Shown here: piece after piece, positions 7,850-16,900 of the stretch
How the letters are laid out: every line of letters starts with the position of its first letter
Numbering within the stretch: position 1 is the first letter of the stretch
Assembly: GCA_017995075.1 (NCBI GenBank)
Contig: JAGOJO010000018.1
Location: 1-38,182, forward strand
Direction: 5' to 3'
Source: Bacteroidia bacterium
GTDB taxonomy: Bacteria > Bacteroidota > Bacteroidia > AKYH767-A > OLB10
Length of the DNA stretch: 38,182 nucleotides
Translations under genes and position numbers: made by a program
Notes under the pieces: model-generated
What the model was told of the DNA's origin: nothing
What the model saw: only the letters and a program-made list of their open reading frames with translations
The model's database searches: none

Positions 7850-9769
7850 TTAACGGGCAATAATTAAACGACGTTGCGACACTTGTCCGGTTTGACTCTG
7901 CAAACAAACGAAGTACATTCCTGAAGGAAGAGAAGCTATATCGAGAACTGATTTAAAATTTTCTTTGCGAATTAATTCACCTGTGGCGTTAAACAACATA
8001 ACGGCAGCAATCGTGTTTGGCTGAGCAAGATCTATACGAACTTCATTGGAAGCGGGATTTGGCGTAAGAGAAAAATCAGCAACTGAACCCGGCTCAGCTA
8101 TACCAACAAATAAATTAGTATCACCCATCACCGGACGAATCATGTATGTGCCGTTTGCTATCAAAGTCTGAATAAATCCTCCTCCGACATTGTAGTACAT
8201 GCGAGTGTTAGATGCTGTGTTGCGGTCATAACCGAGATGCAAACCATCTCCGAGAATCTGCTGAAACCCGACATAAATCGTCCCTGACACCGGAACAATC
8301 TGATCGAGTACATAAGTTGCATAGCCATTGATCTCGTCAATATAAACAGGACGCTGACTGGTTTCCTGATACAATACCACTTCAGGACTCAGGCTACTCC
8401 ATACTTTCAGTATAAAAAGTTTGTTACTCACATTGGCTCCCTGCTGCACGAAATGAATCCGAATGGCACGCAGTGTATCCGGTTTCAGAATTTCAAATTT
8501 CATTGCCACTTTTCCATTGGGCGAATTCACGAGATCATAACCGACTTCTGCACTGCCATCATCGAGGCTATAATAATTATAGAACTCCTGAATATGTGTT
8601 ACAGTATCATTCGATTTTAAACCGCCGAATGCATTGCCATTACTGAAAAAACTTTTTGCACTAAAGAAAGTTGAATCAGGAAGCAACGAAGGCGAATTTG
8701 GGAATAATGAGGTAAGCGGGAATGTATAAGTCAGGTTTTGATTATTAGGACGACCAGGGAAAATGTTCCCATTTGTAGCTCCGAAAGAAGATACCTGAGT
8801 ACCTGCGAAATCATATATACGACTATTAAATCCCACATCTGCCGGACTTACATCATTCACCCGATAGTACATGGTAGTTGAATCTTTTATCATATTCAAC
8901 TGATCATTGGATGAAAGAGAAATAAAGTGATCCCATGGAACAGAAGTATACTCTGTAAGCAAACTACCTCCCGGCAACGTCATTGCCACATCAGACAAGG
9001 TAGTATCCATTTGACCTGAAAACTGATTATACGCTTTATACAAACGAACATAATCGATATGCCACTGATCCAGCAAACCTGTACGCGACCCATAATTGCG
9101 AATACGGAAACGGAAACCATCTACAAGAAACGCTGCATTGGTAATACGAATTTGCGCCCGTGTGAACACTGTATCCTGACCATTTGCAATTCCACCTTTG
9201 ATAAACCATTGACGGCTCCAGGTAGTACCATTGAAGAAATCTACAACAAGAGAATCATTCGAATCCGGGGCATCACCCCAGCCTTTTTTCTGCCAGAAGA
9301 AACTCAATGTAATTGAATCGGACAATGAATACTGTCCGCCACCAGAACCGGAAGGACGAGTCAAAAGACGTATATACCTCGACGTTAGTGTATCACAACC
9401 ACCCTGCACACTTGGTCCTGAATTATCATACGGATTACCCTGGTCATCAAGTCCATCAAACGAAGCCACACCGATTGTAACCGGATTACGGGCAAACTGC
9501 GAATTTATATACACATCCTGATCAGCCCAATTCTGTTGATCCGGATAGACCTGTGTAGTCGAAAAATCATCAACTATCGGGAGGTCAATTGTATCTCCGA
9601 CCGCCAGAGATTTTGCCGTAGCCGGAATTCCCTGAAGAATATATTTCTTAATTGCCGGATTCGATTTCAGTGGTACCAGTTGCTCTACCTGAGCATTTAC
9701 CTGCAGCCCACAAAGAACACACATCAATGCACAGAATGAAAAAACGCTTGTTTTCATCAATTTCATCAT
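7850..9769 (-). CDS. T9SS-secreted protein of unknown function
   Basis: This 639-residue protein has a signal peptide ending near 'GLQVNAQ' and a type A T9SS sorting domain at the end ('DFSLTPNPASNEVRIDL...SQRRLIIAR'). Between them are beta-rich extracellular sequences. Residues about 60-240 contain 'PIVDDFSTTQVYPDQQNWAD' and 'SFFWQKKGWGDAPD', resembling jelly-roll-like modules of Bacteroidota surface proteins. A second such stretch follows 'EFYNYYSLDDGSAEVGYDL'. No catalytic motif was recognised. The start overlaps the PASTA gene's stop as ATGA, implying translational coupling, and rluD-like follows three bases after its stop. A translocated surface protein inside an otherwise cell-wall and RNA-modification operon is notable. 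MKTS at residue 5 is an alternative start. Confidence 0.8.
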   Translation of the reverse strand: MMKLMKTSVFSFCALMCVLCGLQVNAQVEQLVPLKSNPAIKKYILQGIPATAKSLAVGDTIDLPIVDDFSTTQVYPDQQNWADQDVYINSQFARNPVTIGVASFDGLDDQGNPYDNSGPSVQGGCDTLTSRYIRLLTRPSGSGGGQYSLSDSITLSFFWQKKGWGDAPDSNDSLVVDFFNGTTWSRQWFIKGGIANGQDTVFTRAQIRITNAAFLVDGFRFRIRNYGSRTGLLDQWHIDYVRLYKAYNQFSGQMDTTLSDVAMTLPGGSLLTEYTSVPWDHFISLSSNDQLNMIKDSTTMYYRVNDVSPADVGFNSRIYDFAGTQVSSFGATNGNIFPGRPNNQNLTYTFPLTSLFPNSPSLLPDSTFFSAKSFFSNGNAFGGLKSNDTVTHIQEFYNYYSLDDGSAEVGYDLVNSPNGKVAMKFEILKPDTLRAIRIHFVQQGANVSNKLFILKVWSSLSPEVVLYQETSQRPVYIDEINGYATYVLDQIVPVSGTIYVGFQQILGDGLHLGYDRNTASNTRMYYNVGGGFIQTLIANGTYMIRPVMGDTNLFVGIAEPGSVADFSLTPNPASNEVRIDLAQPNTIAAVMLFNATGELIRKENFKSVLDIASLPSGMYFVCLQSQTGQVSQRRLIIAR

Positions 9770-10551
9770 TTTAATTTTTCACGATTTTGAGTAAAGAAAA
9801 GATCAATAGCTTCACCCTGCTTGATAAAAGCCGAGTCGCCCGGTTCCGGAATCTGCCTGTATACGAAAGCTTCTGCAGTATCCTGAACGGACTCATCGAA
9901 TACAATCGCACCCGGATTCACCGAAGAACCCTGCAGTACAAACAACACCTCATCATATGTCAAACCTTTCAGCGAAGGAACAACTACTTCTGTATTACCA
10001 ATTCCATCACCTAGCACAAGATCAACTGTTGACCCTTTTTCCAGATCATCACCTGGCCGCAACTCTCTTCCCTTAAACAGCATAGAAAGGACTGCATTTT
10101 TTGCAAGATCAGGCTTATAAATCAGTTGTCCCACTTTCAATCCATACGACGCGAGTATAGCCTCTGCCTGACGTTGAGAAACATCCACCAGATTCGGAAC
10201 TTTTACCTGTGGCGGCACAGTACGGGTTATCGTCACATAAATAGTACGCCCTTCCTTCACCATTTCATTAGGAGCAGGATCCTGCTCAATCACCACACCC
10301 GGAGGTTTATCCAAAATAAAAACGGAGCTATCAGCGATCTTAACCAACATGGATTTACCCTCCAGTAATTTTTCAAGATCCGAAAACTTCCTCCCAACAA
10401 GATTCGGAACAGTAATCGTTTCCCCGTGATTCGTATAGGCATTTAACCATTGATAAGTACCAATCAGCACTAGAAAAACCGCAAGCATCGACAACAACAA
10501 GTGTGTCAGGAATGTTTTTGAGCGAATAAAACCGATAATCTTCGAGGCCAT
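9766..10551 (-). CDS. Membrane-anchored triple-PASTA protein
   Basis: This 261-residue protein has one N-terminal transmembrane helix (about 14-36) after a short basic cytoplasmic end. Three PASTA domains follow, each opening with 'V-P-N/S-L' (about 46-110, 116-185 and 190-257). PASTA domains bind peptidoglycan fragments or mediate contacts in cell-wall enzymes. Here there is no attached kinase or transpeptidase, so the protein would sit in the inner membrane with its repeats in the periplasm. It starts six bases after the ddl stop and its own stop overlaps the next start (ATGA). The association with D-Ala-D-Ala ligase supports a cell-wall role, which is inference. Confidence 0.9.
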   Translation of the reverse strand: MASKIIGFIRSKTFLTHLLLSMLAVFLVLIGTYQWLNAYTNHGETITVPNLVGRKFSDLEKLLEGKSMLVKIADSSVFILDKPPGVVIEQDPAPNEMVKEGRTIYVTITRTVPPQVKVPNLVDVSQRQAEAILASYGLKVGQLIYKPDLAKNAVLSMLFKGRELRPGDDLEKGSTVDLVLGDGIGNTEVVVPSLKGLTYDEVLFVLQGSSVNPGAIVFDESVQDTAEAFVYRQIPEPGDSAFIKQGEAIDLFFTQNREKLK

Positions 10552-10557
10552 CTTTGT

Positions 10558-13248
10558 TTATGCTGGAGTACTTTGTTTACGTTTCATTCCGAAATCTAAA
10601 ATCTTATCGATAAACTCATAAGGGCGATAATGAGCAATCGCTGCCTGATGGAAGATACAGGTTGCAGGCGTCATTCCCGGCAGAGAGTTCACTTCTATGA
10701 AAATCACTTCCACTTTTTCCGGAGAGAAAATTCGCACAAACGCATCGATTCGGGCATAACCTTCAATATTCAACACCTTCGCTGCTTTCTCCAATTCCAT
10801 TTTCACCACTGACGAGATCAGTTTATTTTCATCAGGCTGTGCACTATATCGGGCCGGAGTAATATTCTGACCCTGACCTGCCAGGAACTTTTCCTCCAGC
10901 GACAACACATCTCCCTCTGACAACGCCTCAGACGCTTCAAACACTTCATAACTCCGCTTCCCATTTTCATCCATAGCCGTCAACATTCCACCGGTAATTT
11001 CGATGAAACGTTGTGCACCATTCGATTGAATCAGGTCTTCAAAGAGGATATTCTGCTTCACAGGGAACTCTTCTTTAGGTTTAATCTTCAATTTAGCCGC
11101 CAGCGAAGGGTCGATTTCATTAGTACTTCTGAAAGCTAATCGTACATAGGCCTCCAGTTCTTCCCTGCTTCGGATTATTTTCACCGCAGAGCTACACCCG
11201 TCATCCACCGGCTTGGCAATAAACGGAAACGTAAAATTCCCGCAAATCGTATCCAGAAACTTCATCGGATCGGTCATCCAATCAATTTCTTTTGCCAGAT
11301 GATGGTTCGCAACCAGGAATCCGTTCTTACGAAGTATTTCGTTTGTTTTAAATTTATCTATTGTCACCTGAGATGCATCAGGACCGGAGCCATTGTAAGG
11401 CAGACCGACCTTCTCCAATTCACGTTGCAGAGAACCATCTTCACCCGGACGACCATGCAAAGCGATAAAGACCACATCAGCAGCCGCTGCAAGATCTTCA
11501 TAACTCAGTTTACGAGGTGCTTCCAGGTTTCTACTGCTTGCAAAACGGTGGGTCAACCCGCCACACTGCTCTATTATACGACTGATAATCGGATGAATTT
11601 CGAAATGTTCAATCTTCTCGCGGATATCGTCGGCATTATCCTTCAGCAGGATATTAATCGGGATAGTATATAACTCATGAGCGTTTGAAGAACCGGATAA
11701 AAACACCGGCATCACATCATACTTATCACTCGAAGAAAGTTTCTCATAGATATTGCGACCACTTTCTACAGAGATATGACGTTCCGAAGAATAGCCACCA
11801 AGAATCACGGCCGCTCTGACTTTTGTTTTCTCCTGCTTGCGGTTATTATCAATTAACTGATCCAGTCGGCGAAGAAGCATATTCACTTTACCATACTGCT
11901 TAAAATCGGATATGCGTGACCGTAAGGAGGTCCTCAGAATGTAAGTAATAAACTGAGATGGATTCATACCGATTTCTGCAGCCTGATGGAAGAAGAAAGA
12001 GCTAGGCATCATTCCTGAAGTTGTATTCGGATCATTCAACAGGATAGTACCATCTTCACGAACAAACCCGTCAATACGTGCATACACATTGAAGTGCAAA
12101 TCAGAAAACAGCTTCTCACAGGAAGTACGAATAGCTTCAATCTGCGAATCCGGTAATTGAATCGGCGTAATTTTACGAGACAATCCGGGTAAATATTTTG
12201 AGCGATAATCAAACAATTCCTTCCCCTTCCTGATTTCAGTTGGTGGAAGCGCGACAGGACGACCTGATTCATCTTCCACGACAATACACGAAAATTCCTT
12301 ACCCTGAATAAATGATTCAATCAGCACTGTACTCTCACCATCTCGGGCAATCAGTGTAAGTTCTTCCTCATTATCTGCAAAAAGATCCAACATCACCGAC
12401 AACAATTCCTCCGGATGGAAAAACATTCTGCTCCCAATCATCAACGGAAGACCTATTCCCTCTCTGATATCGCAGGTTTCACGCACCCAAAGAATTTTAT
12501 CATTAAAATCGAGCGAGTCCCATGAAGATTTTTTCATCTTGCGGATAAAGAGAGCTTTGTTCATCGCCTCTTCAAAAGCTGCCTGATCATTCTGCTGTAA
12601 AACACTTATACCAATCGAAGATCCCTGATTTGCCGCCTTCACGACACAGGGAACTCCTGTTTTTTTCAATGTATCACTGAAGAGCTTAACACGATCACCA
12701 TTCAGCCATTCTTCCCGATAAATTGTCTGATAAGCCGGAATATCAAACCCAGCATTCTTCATCAGTTCCTTTTGCACCGCCTTGTTCATGCCGATAGCAG
12801 AAGATAAAATTCCTGAACCGGTATAAGGAATTTTTAGGTATTCCAAAAGACCTTGAATACGTCCATCCTCCCCATCGGTACCATGCAGACATAGAAACGC
12901 CATATCCATCATAGCAGGCAAAGCACCAGGTTCAATTCTGGAACCTATTTTATTCAACAGCTTTGTCTGCTCCTGACGATCAAGATCCCCCAGACTTTCT
13001 GCATACACCTGAAATTCGTGAACAGAGGAAGGCAATTGATCCGCCGGCGGATAAAAATCGCGAATACTACCCTTGTAGATAAACTCCCACGTGAGTAAAA
13101 CCAAATTTCCGAAACTATCCACAAAAACAGGAATCGGATCGAAGATGGATTTATTGAGATTATCGTAAACGGTACGTCCTCCTGCGAAAGAGACCTCTCT
13201 CTCTCTTGAAGACCCTCCGAAGATGACACCAATGCGCAGTTTTTCCAT
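10558..13248 (-). CDS. ddl: Double-length D-alanine--D-alanine ligase (two Ddl units fused)
   Basis: This protein of about 896 residues contains two consecutive Ddl ATP-grasp units. The enzyme joins two D-alanines for peptidoglycan precursors using ATP. Unit 1 (about 5-445) has 'GVIFGGSSREREVS', 'LHGTDGEDG', 'YTGSG', 'NQGSSIGIS', 'DYRSKYLPG' and a metal-loop 'NDPNTTSGM'. In that loop the usual Glu is Asp406 and the usual Pro is Ser. Unit 2 (about 476-896) has 'VILGGYSSERHIS', 'LHGRPGEDG', 'YNGSG', 'DDGCSSAV' and a canonical 'IEVNSLPGMT'. Typical Ddl proteins have about 300-370 residues, and both halves carry an insertion between the ATP loop and the '(L/F)IE/EDL' block. ATG 13248 is chosen because the Ddl N-terminus 'MEKLRIGVIFGG' begins there and a promoter lies just before it. 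An upstream in-frame ATG at 13296 would add 16 atypical residues. Confidence 0.9.
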   Translation of the reverse strand: MEKLRIGVIFGGSSREREVSFAGGRTVYDNLNKSIFDPIPVFVDSFGNLVLLTWEFIYKGSIRDFYPPADQLPSSVHEFQVYAESLGDLDRQEQTKLLNKIGSRIEPGALPAMMDMAFLCLHGTDGEDGRIQGLLEYLKIPYTGSGILSSAIGMNKAVQKELMKNAGFDIPAYQTIYREEWLNGDRVKLFSDTLKKTGVPCVVKAANQGSSIGISVLQQNDQAAFEEAMNKALFIRKMKKSSWDSLDFNDKILWVRETCDIREGIGLPLMIGSRMFFHPEELLSVMLDLFADNEEELTLIARDGESTVLIESFIQGKEFSCIVVEDESGRPVALPPTEIRKGKELFDYRSKYLPGLSRKITPIQLPDSQIEAIRTSCEKLFSDLHFNVYARIDGFVREDGTILLNDPNTTSGMMPSSFFFHQAAEIGMNPSQFITYILRTSLRSRISDFKQYGKVNMLLRRLDQLIDNNRKQEKTKVRAAVILGGYSSERHISVESGRNIYEKLSSSDKYDVMPVFLSGSSNAHELYTIPINILLKDNADDIREKIEHFEIHPIISRIIEQCGGLTHRFASSRNLEAPRKLSYEDLAAAADVVFIALHGRPGEDGSLQRELEKVGLPYNGSGPDASQVTIDKFKTNEILRKNGFLVANHHLAKEIDWMTDPMKFLDTICGNFTFPFIAKPVDDGCSSAVKIIRSREELEAYVRLAFRSTNEIDPSLAAKLKIKPKEEFPVKQNILFEDLIQSNGAQRFIEITGGMLTAMDENGKRSYEVFEASEALSEGDVLSLEEKFLAGQGQNITPARYSAQPDENKLISSVVKMELEKAAKVLNIEGYARIDAFVRIFSPEKVEVIFIEVNSLPGMTPATCIFHQAAIAHYRPYEFIDKILDFGMKRKQSTPA

Positions 13249-13254
13249 GAAAAG

Positions 13255-13262
13255 CAAAGGTA
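13255..13262 (-). promoter_or_regulatory. -7 element just upstream of ddl
   Basis: TACCTTTG on the minus strand matches TAnnTTTG and ends six bases before the ATG at 13248. A start site at the usual distance would give a leaderless or near-leaderless ddl mRNA. If so, the upstream ATG at 13296 cannot be the start from this promoter. No convincing TTG lies at the -33 distance. Confidence 0.4.
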
Positions 13263-13333
13263 GGGATTTCAGACGGGAGAACCAGCAGAACAGCAAGCAG
13301 ATTTCAGGCCTGCGTTGTTAAAAGATCATCGTG

Positions 13334-13915
13334 TTATTTTTCCAGAAAATCACGGAGTTTACCCAATGCCAGCGCTCTATGAGAAATCCGGTTCTTGATT
13401 TCATCTCCAAGCTCAGCAAAAGTTTGAGTATGGCCTTCCGGGATAAAAACCGGATCATATCCAAAACCACCTGTTCCCTGCCGGCGATTTGTAATAGAAC
13501 CAAACACCTTTCCCTCAAACAGAAGCACCTCTCCAGCCCTCACCAAAGCGATCACTGTAACGAAATTGGCGCGACGGTTATTAACACCTTCCATCTGGTC
13601 GAGCAAAAAAACGAGGTTCCGATCGTCGTTCCGGGGCTCCCCTGCGAAGTACGCAGAATGAACGCCAGGACGACCATCGAGGCTTTCCACTTCCAGACCA
13701 CTGTCATCGGCGATGCAATCATAACCAGTTAATTCCCAAACTCTTAAAGCCTTTTGAGAAGCATTTCCTTCAATCGTTCCTGATGTCTCGGGAAGTTCTT
13801 CCACTACACCCGCATCTTTCAGAGACAATAATTCGAAACATTCGGGAAGGATATTTCGTATTTCTCTCACTTTGTGTTGGTTATTCGTAGCCAACACCAA
13901 TTGAATCTTCTGCAT
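13334..13915 (-). CDS. rdgB: XTP/dITP (non-canonical purine NTP) pyrophosphatase
   Basis: This 193-residue cytoplasmic enzyme of the RdgB/HAM1 family hydrolyses dITP, XTP and ITP to the monophosphates, keeping deaminated purines out of DNA and RNA. Family blocks are clear: 'LATNNQHKVREI' at the N-terminus, 'IADDSGLEVESLDGRPGVHSA' (with the Asp pair that binds metal), 'GTGGFGYDPVF' and 'FAELGDEIKNRISHRALAL' near the end. The length is normal. It lies 85 bases upstream of the ddl ATG on the same strand. Its start codon is only 33 bp from the divergent PKD-protein start. Confidence 0.96.
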   Translation of the reverse strand: MQKIQLVLATNNQHKVREIRNILPECFELLSLKDAGVVEELPETSGTIEGNASQKALRVWELTGYDCIADDSGLEVESLDGRPGVHSAYFAGEPRNDDRNLVFLLDQMEGVNNRRANFVTVIALVRAGEVLLFEGKVFGSITNRRQGTGGFGYDPVFIPEGHTQTFAELGDEIKNRISHRALALGKLRDFLEK

Positions 13916-13928
13916 AAGCTTATCTTTG
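13901..13928 (+). promoter_or_regulatory. Near-ideal Bacteroidota promoter for the giant PKD gene
   Basis: TTG (13901-13903), a 17-base spacer and TATCTTTG (13921-13928) match the Bacteroidota consensus exactly. The ATG at 13949 lies 20 bases after the -7 element, giving a leader of about 15 bases. The -33 element sits inside the first codons of the divergent rdgB. This promoter also argues against the upstream in-frame ATG at 13874. Confidence 0.65.
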
Positions 13929-13948
13929 AATCAACAAATACCCTCAAG

Positions 13949-16900
13949 ATGAACAGACTATACACGGTACTCCTCATCCTTTTGCCGTTACTGATCAGCC
14001 GGTCATTAAGTGCACAATGTCCAAGCCCAATGTTCAACGCCCCGGATTCTGCCTGTAAAGGTAGTCCGGTTTTATTCACGAACACTTCAACAGGATCGAA
14101 TTTGAAGTACGAATGGGATTTTAATGCCAACGACTTATCATTTGTCCCGGCTGGAGGATTAATCGGAACATACGCCACCGATTTAAGTTCAACCACCGGA
14201 ATGGATTTTTTAAAAGAAGGTTCAAACTATATTGCCATTTGCCTAAAAGCATCTGCGGGCTTAGAAAGATTAGAATTCGGAACGTCGTTGAACAATGCTC
14301 CGGTCATTACAAATTTTGGAGATTTAGGTGGAACAATTACAGGACCCAATTTTGATTTAAAGCTTTACAAAGAAGACGATCAATACTACGGATTGTTCTA
14401 TAATGCCTTTGGTCAAATGACCAGACTTTCATTTGGAACTAGTTTGATGAACACACCAACGGCCAGTCCCGTAACAATTCCCGGAGGACTTTTTCAAACT
14501 GCTTACAATATGGATCTCGCAAAAATGGGGAATGATGTTGTTGCAGTTATTGCGAATATTTCAGGAGGTTATGTTTCAGTAATCAATTTCGGAGCATCGA
14601 TAACCAACAACACACCGAATTGTTATAATATTCCTGTACCGGGCTCTAATCCGATTACCACAGCACTTGTAAATGACTGCGGACATCTTTATGCCTTTGT
14701 AGGACACGTCAGCGCATCTCCTTTCTCAATAATCGACTTTGGAACTGCAATTACTCAAACACCGGTGCAAATTTTAAACTTCACCAATCCAACAAATTTT
14801 GCATATCGAAAGATTCATGTAATAAAAGAAGGTACACGTTTCATGCTTATCGGAAACACATATGCTGGAGATTTATTACACACATTTGATTTAGGAACGA
14901 GCCCGAACAACGTTAATCCTGTATGGGTAAATCATGGTTCAATTGGAGCATTCGCCAGTGGAGTTTGGGCATTTGCTCTTCGAAATATCGACAGTGAAAT
15001 CAGTGGAATAAGCTGTAACAATACCAGTGCTGAATTATACTGGTTTAAATTTCCGCAAACAGGAAATATCAATCCAACGTATTCCACTTTAAGCAACCCA
15101 AGTGTTTCATTTAATGATCCGGGGAAATACTACTACAGTCTGACTATAACAGATACAGTAACCGGAAACTCAACAAGTTTATCTGACAGCATTATCATCA
15201 ATGATTCACCAACCGCCTCATTTATAAATACACCGGGATGTTCGGGATCAACTACAACCTTTCTCAGCAACAGCACTGGAAATCCCACTCAATCAATATG
15301 GGATTTTGACAATGGATTTACCGGCACCGGCGGATCAGCAAGTACTGTATTCAATTCAACCGGCAATTATGATGTATCTCTCACTGTTATTAATACATAT
15401 GGCTGCAGTGATACCCTCATCAATACCGTAACCGTAAACGACCGTCCTGCAGCAGATTTCTTATTTGCCAACAATCAATGTGCGGGAGCTGATATTACAT
15501 TTACAGATAACTCAACAACCTCTGTTGGGACAATCAGCAGCCAAAGCTGGTATTTCAGTCCGACAGATTCCGCGGATGGATTTCAATCGACCTTTAGTTT
15601 CAACTCTGACGGGCTATATCCTGTAACATTATACGTAGAAGCGAGCACCGGCTGCAGTGATACCATCACAAAAACAATCACCATTATTCCAGGGCCGATC
15701 GCAAGCTACGAAGTATCGCAAACTTGTATTGGAGATGTAACTCAATTCAATAATTCTACAACCATTACCGGAGGGCTCAATGTAAACTACACCTGGATTT
15801 TTTCAGTTAATGACACAAGTTATATTCAAAATCCGAGCTATTCATTTCCATCAGGCACGCCCGGCGATTATCCTGTATTACTTACAGCCACAGCAACCAA
15901 CGGATGTATTGACACCATCACAAAAAACATTCACATAGGCACTCCTGCAACTGTCTATTTCTCCGTTGACGACGATACAATTTGCTCAAATAATAGTATT
16001 CTATTAAATGACACAAGTATTATTCCAGTCGGAGAAACTGTTGTTCGACGGATCTGGGATTTTGGAGATGGACAAACGGACAGCATACTCACCAGCCTCA
16101 GCCATCTTTATACTACTGCAGGCACATATACATTAACACTCACAATACAAACAGCCGAAAATTGTATTGCCACATACAGTCGCCCCTTAATTGTAGTAGA
16201 GAGTCCTACGGCAGACTTTAACTTCACCAATGAATGCAGAGGCATTGAGGTAGCTTTTACAGATGCAAGTACAAGTTCCTCAATCACCAACCTAACCAAC
16301 TGGAATTGGAGTTTCGGAGACACCAACACCTCCTCGCTTCAAAACCCATTGAACACCTATAGTGATTCAGGGTCATACACCATTACATTGACTGCAATAG
16401 ACAACAACGGATGCTTTGACAGTATTCAAAAATCGATTCAAATATATCCAACACCGGTTGTCAACTTCTCTTATACGAAGGCATGTACGAACAACGAAAT
16501 CATATTTACTGACAGTACAACAATCAACGGCACAACCATCACGAATTGGGAATGGAACTTTGGCAATGGAAATACATCAACAGGAAGTGCACAGCCGACT
16601 AATATCTTCACATTATCAGCAGCATATCCGGTCACATTAATTTCGACTTCAGCGGAAGGATGTAAAGATAGCATCACCCGATTCGTAGCAGTAGATTACT
16701 CACCTGAATACCAAATCAACAGTTCAACTGCATGTTTTGGAACACCCAATTTATTCAGCTTCTCCTACACAGGAAATGTAATTTCAAACCCTGGATACAT
16801 TTGGAACTTTGGCGACTCCAGTTCCTCCTTACAAGGACAGCCTAATCATACCTATTCAACCCCAGGCCAAAAAACAGTCATCTTCACACTGACAAACATC

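Noticed and set aside
11299..11673. A rightward open frame of 124 codons inside ddl
   Set aside because: It is antisense to the second Ddl unit, which has clear ATP-grasp motifs; no independent start signal or similarity was recognised.
10558..13248. Ddl double length as an assembly duplication
   Set aside because: The two halves are strongly diverged in sequence and differ in key loops, so a recent artefactual duplication cannot explain it.
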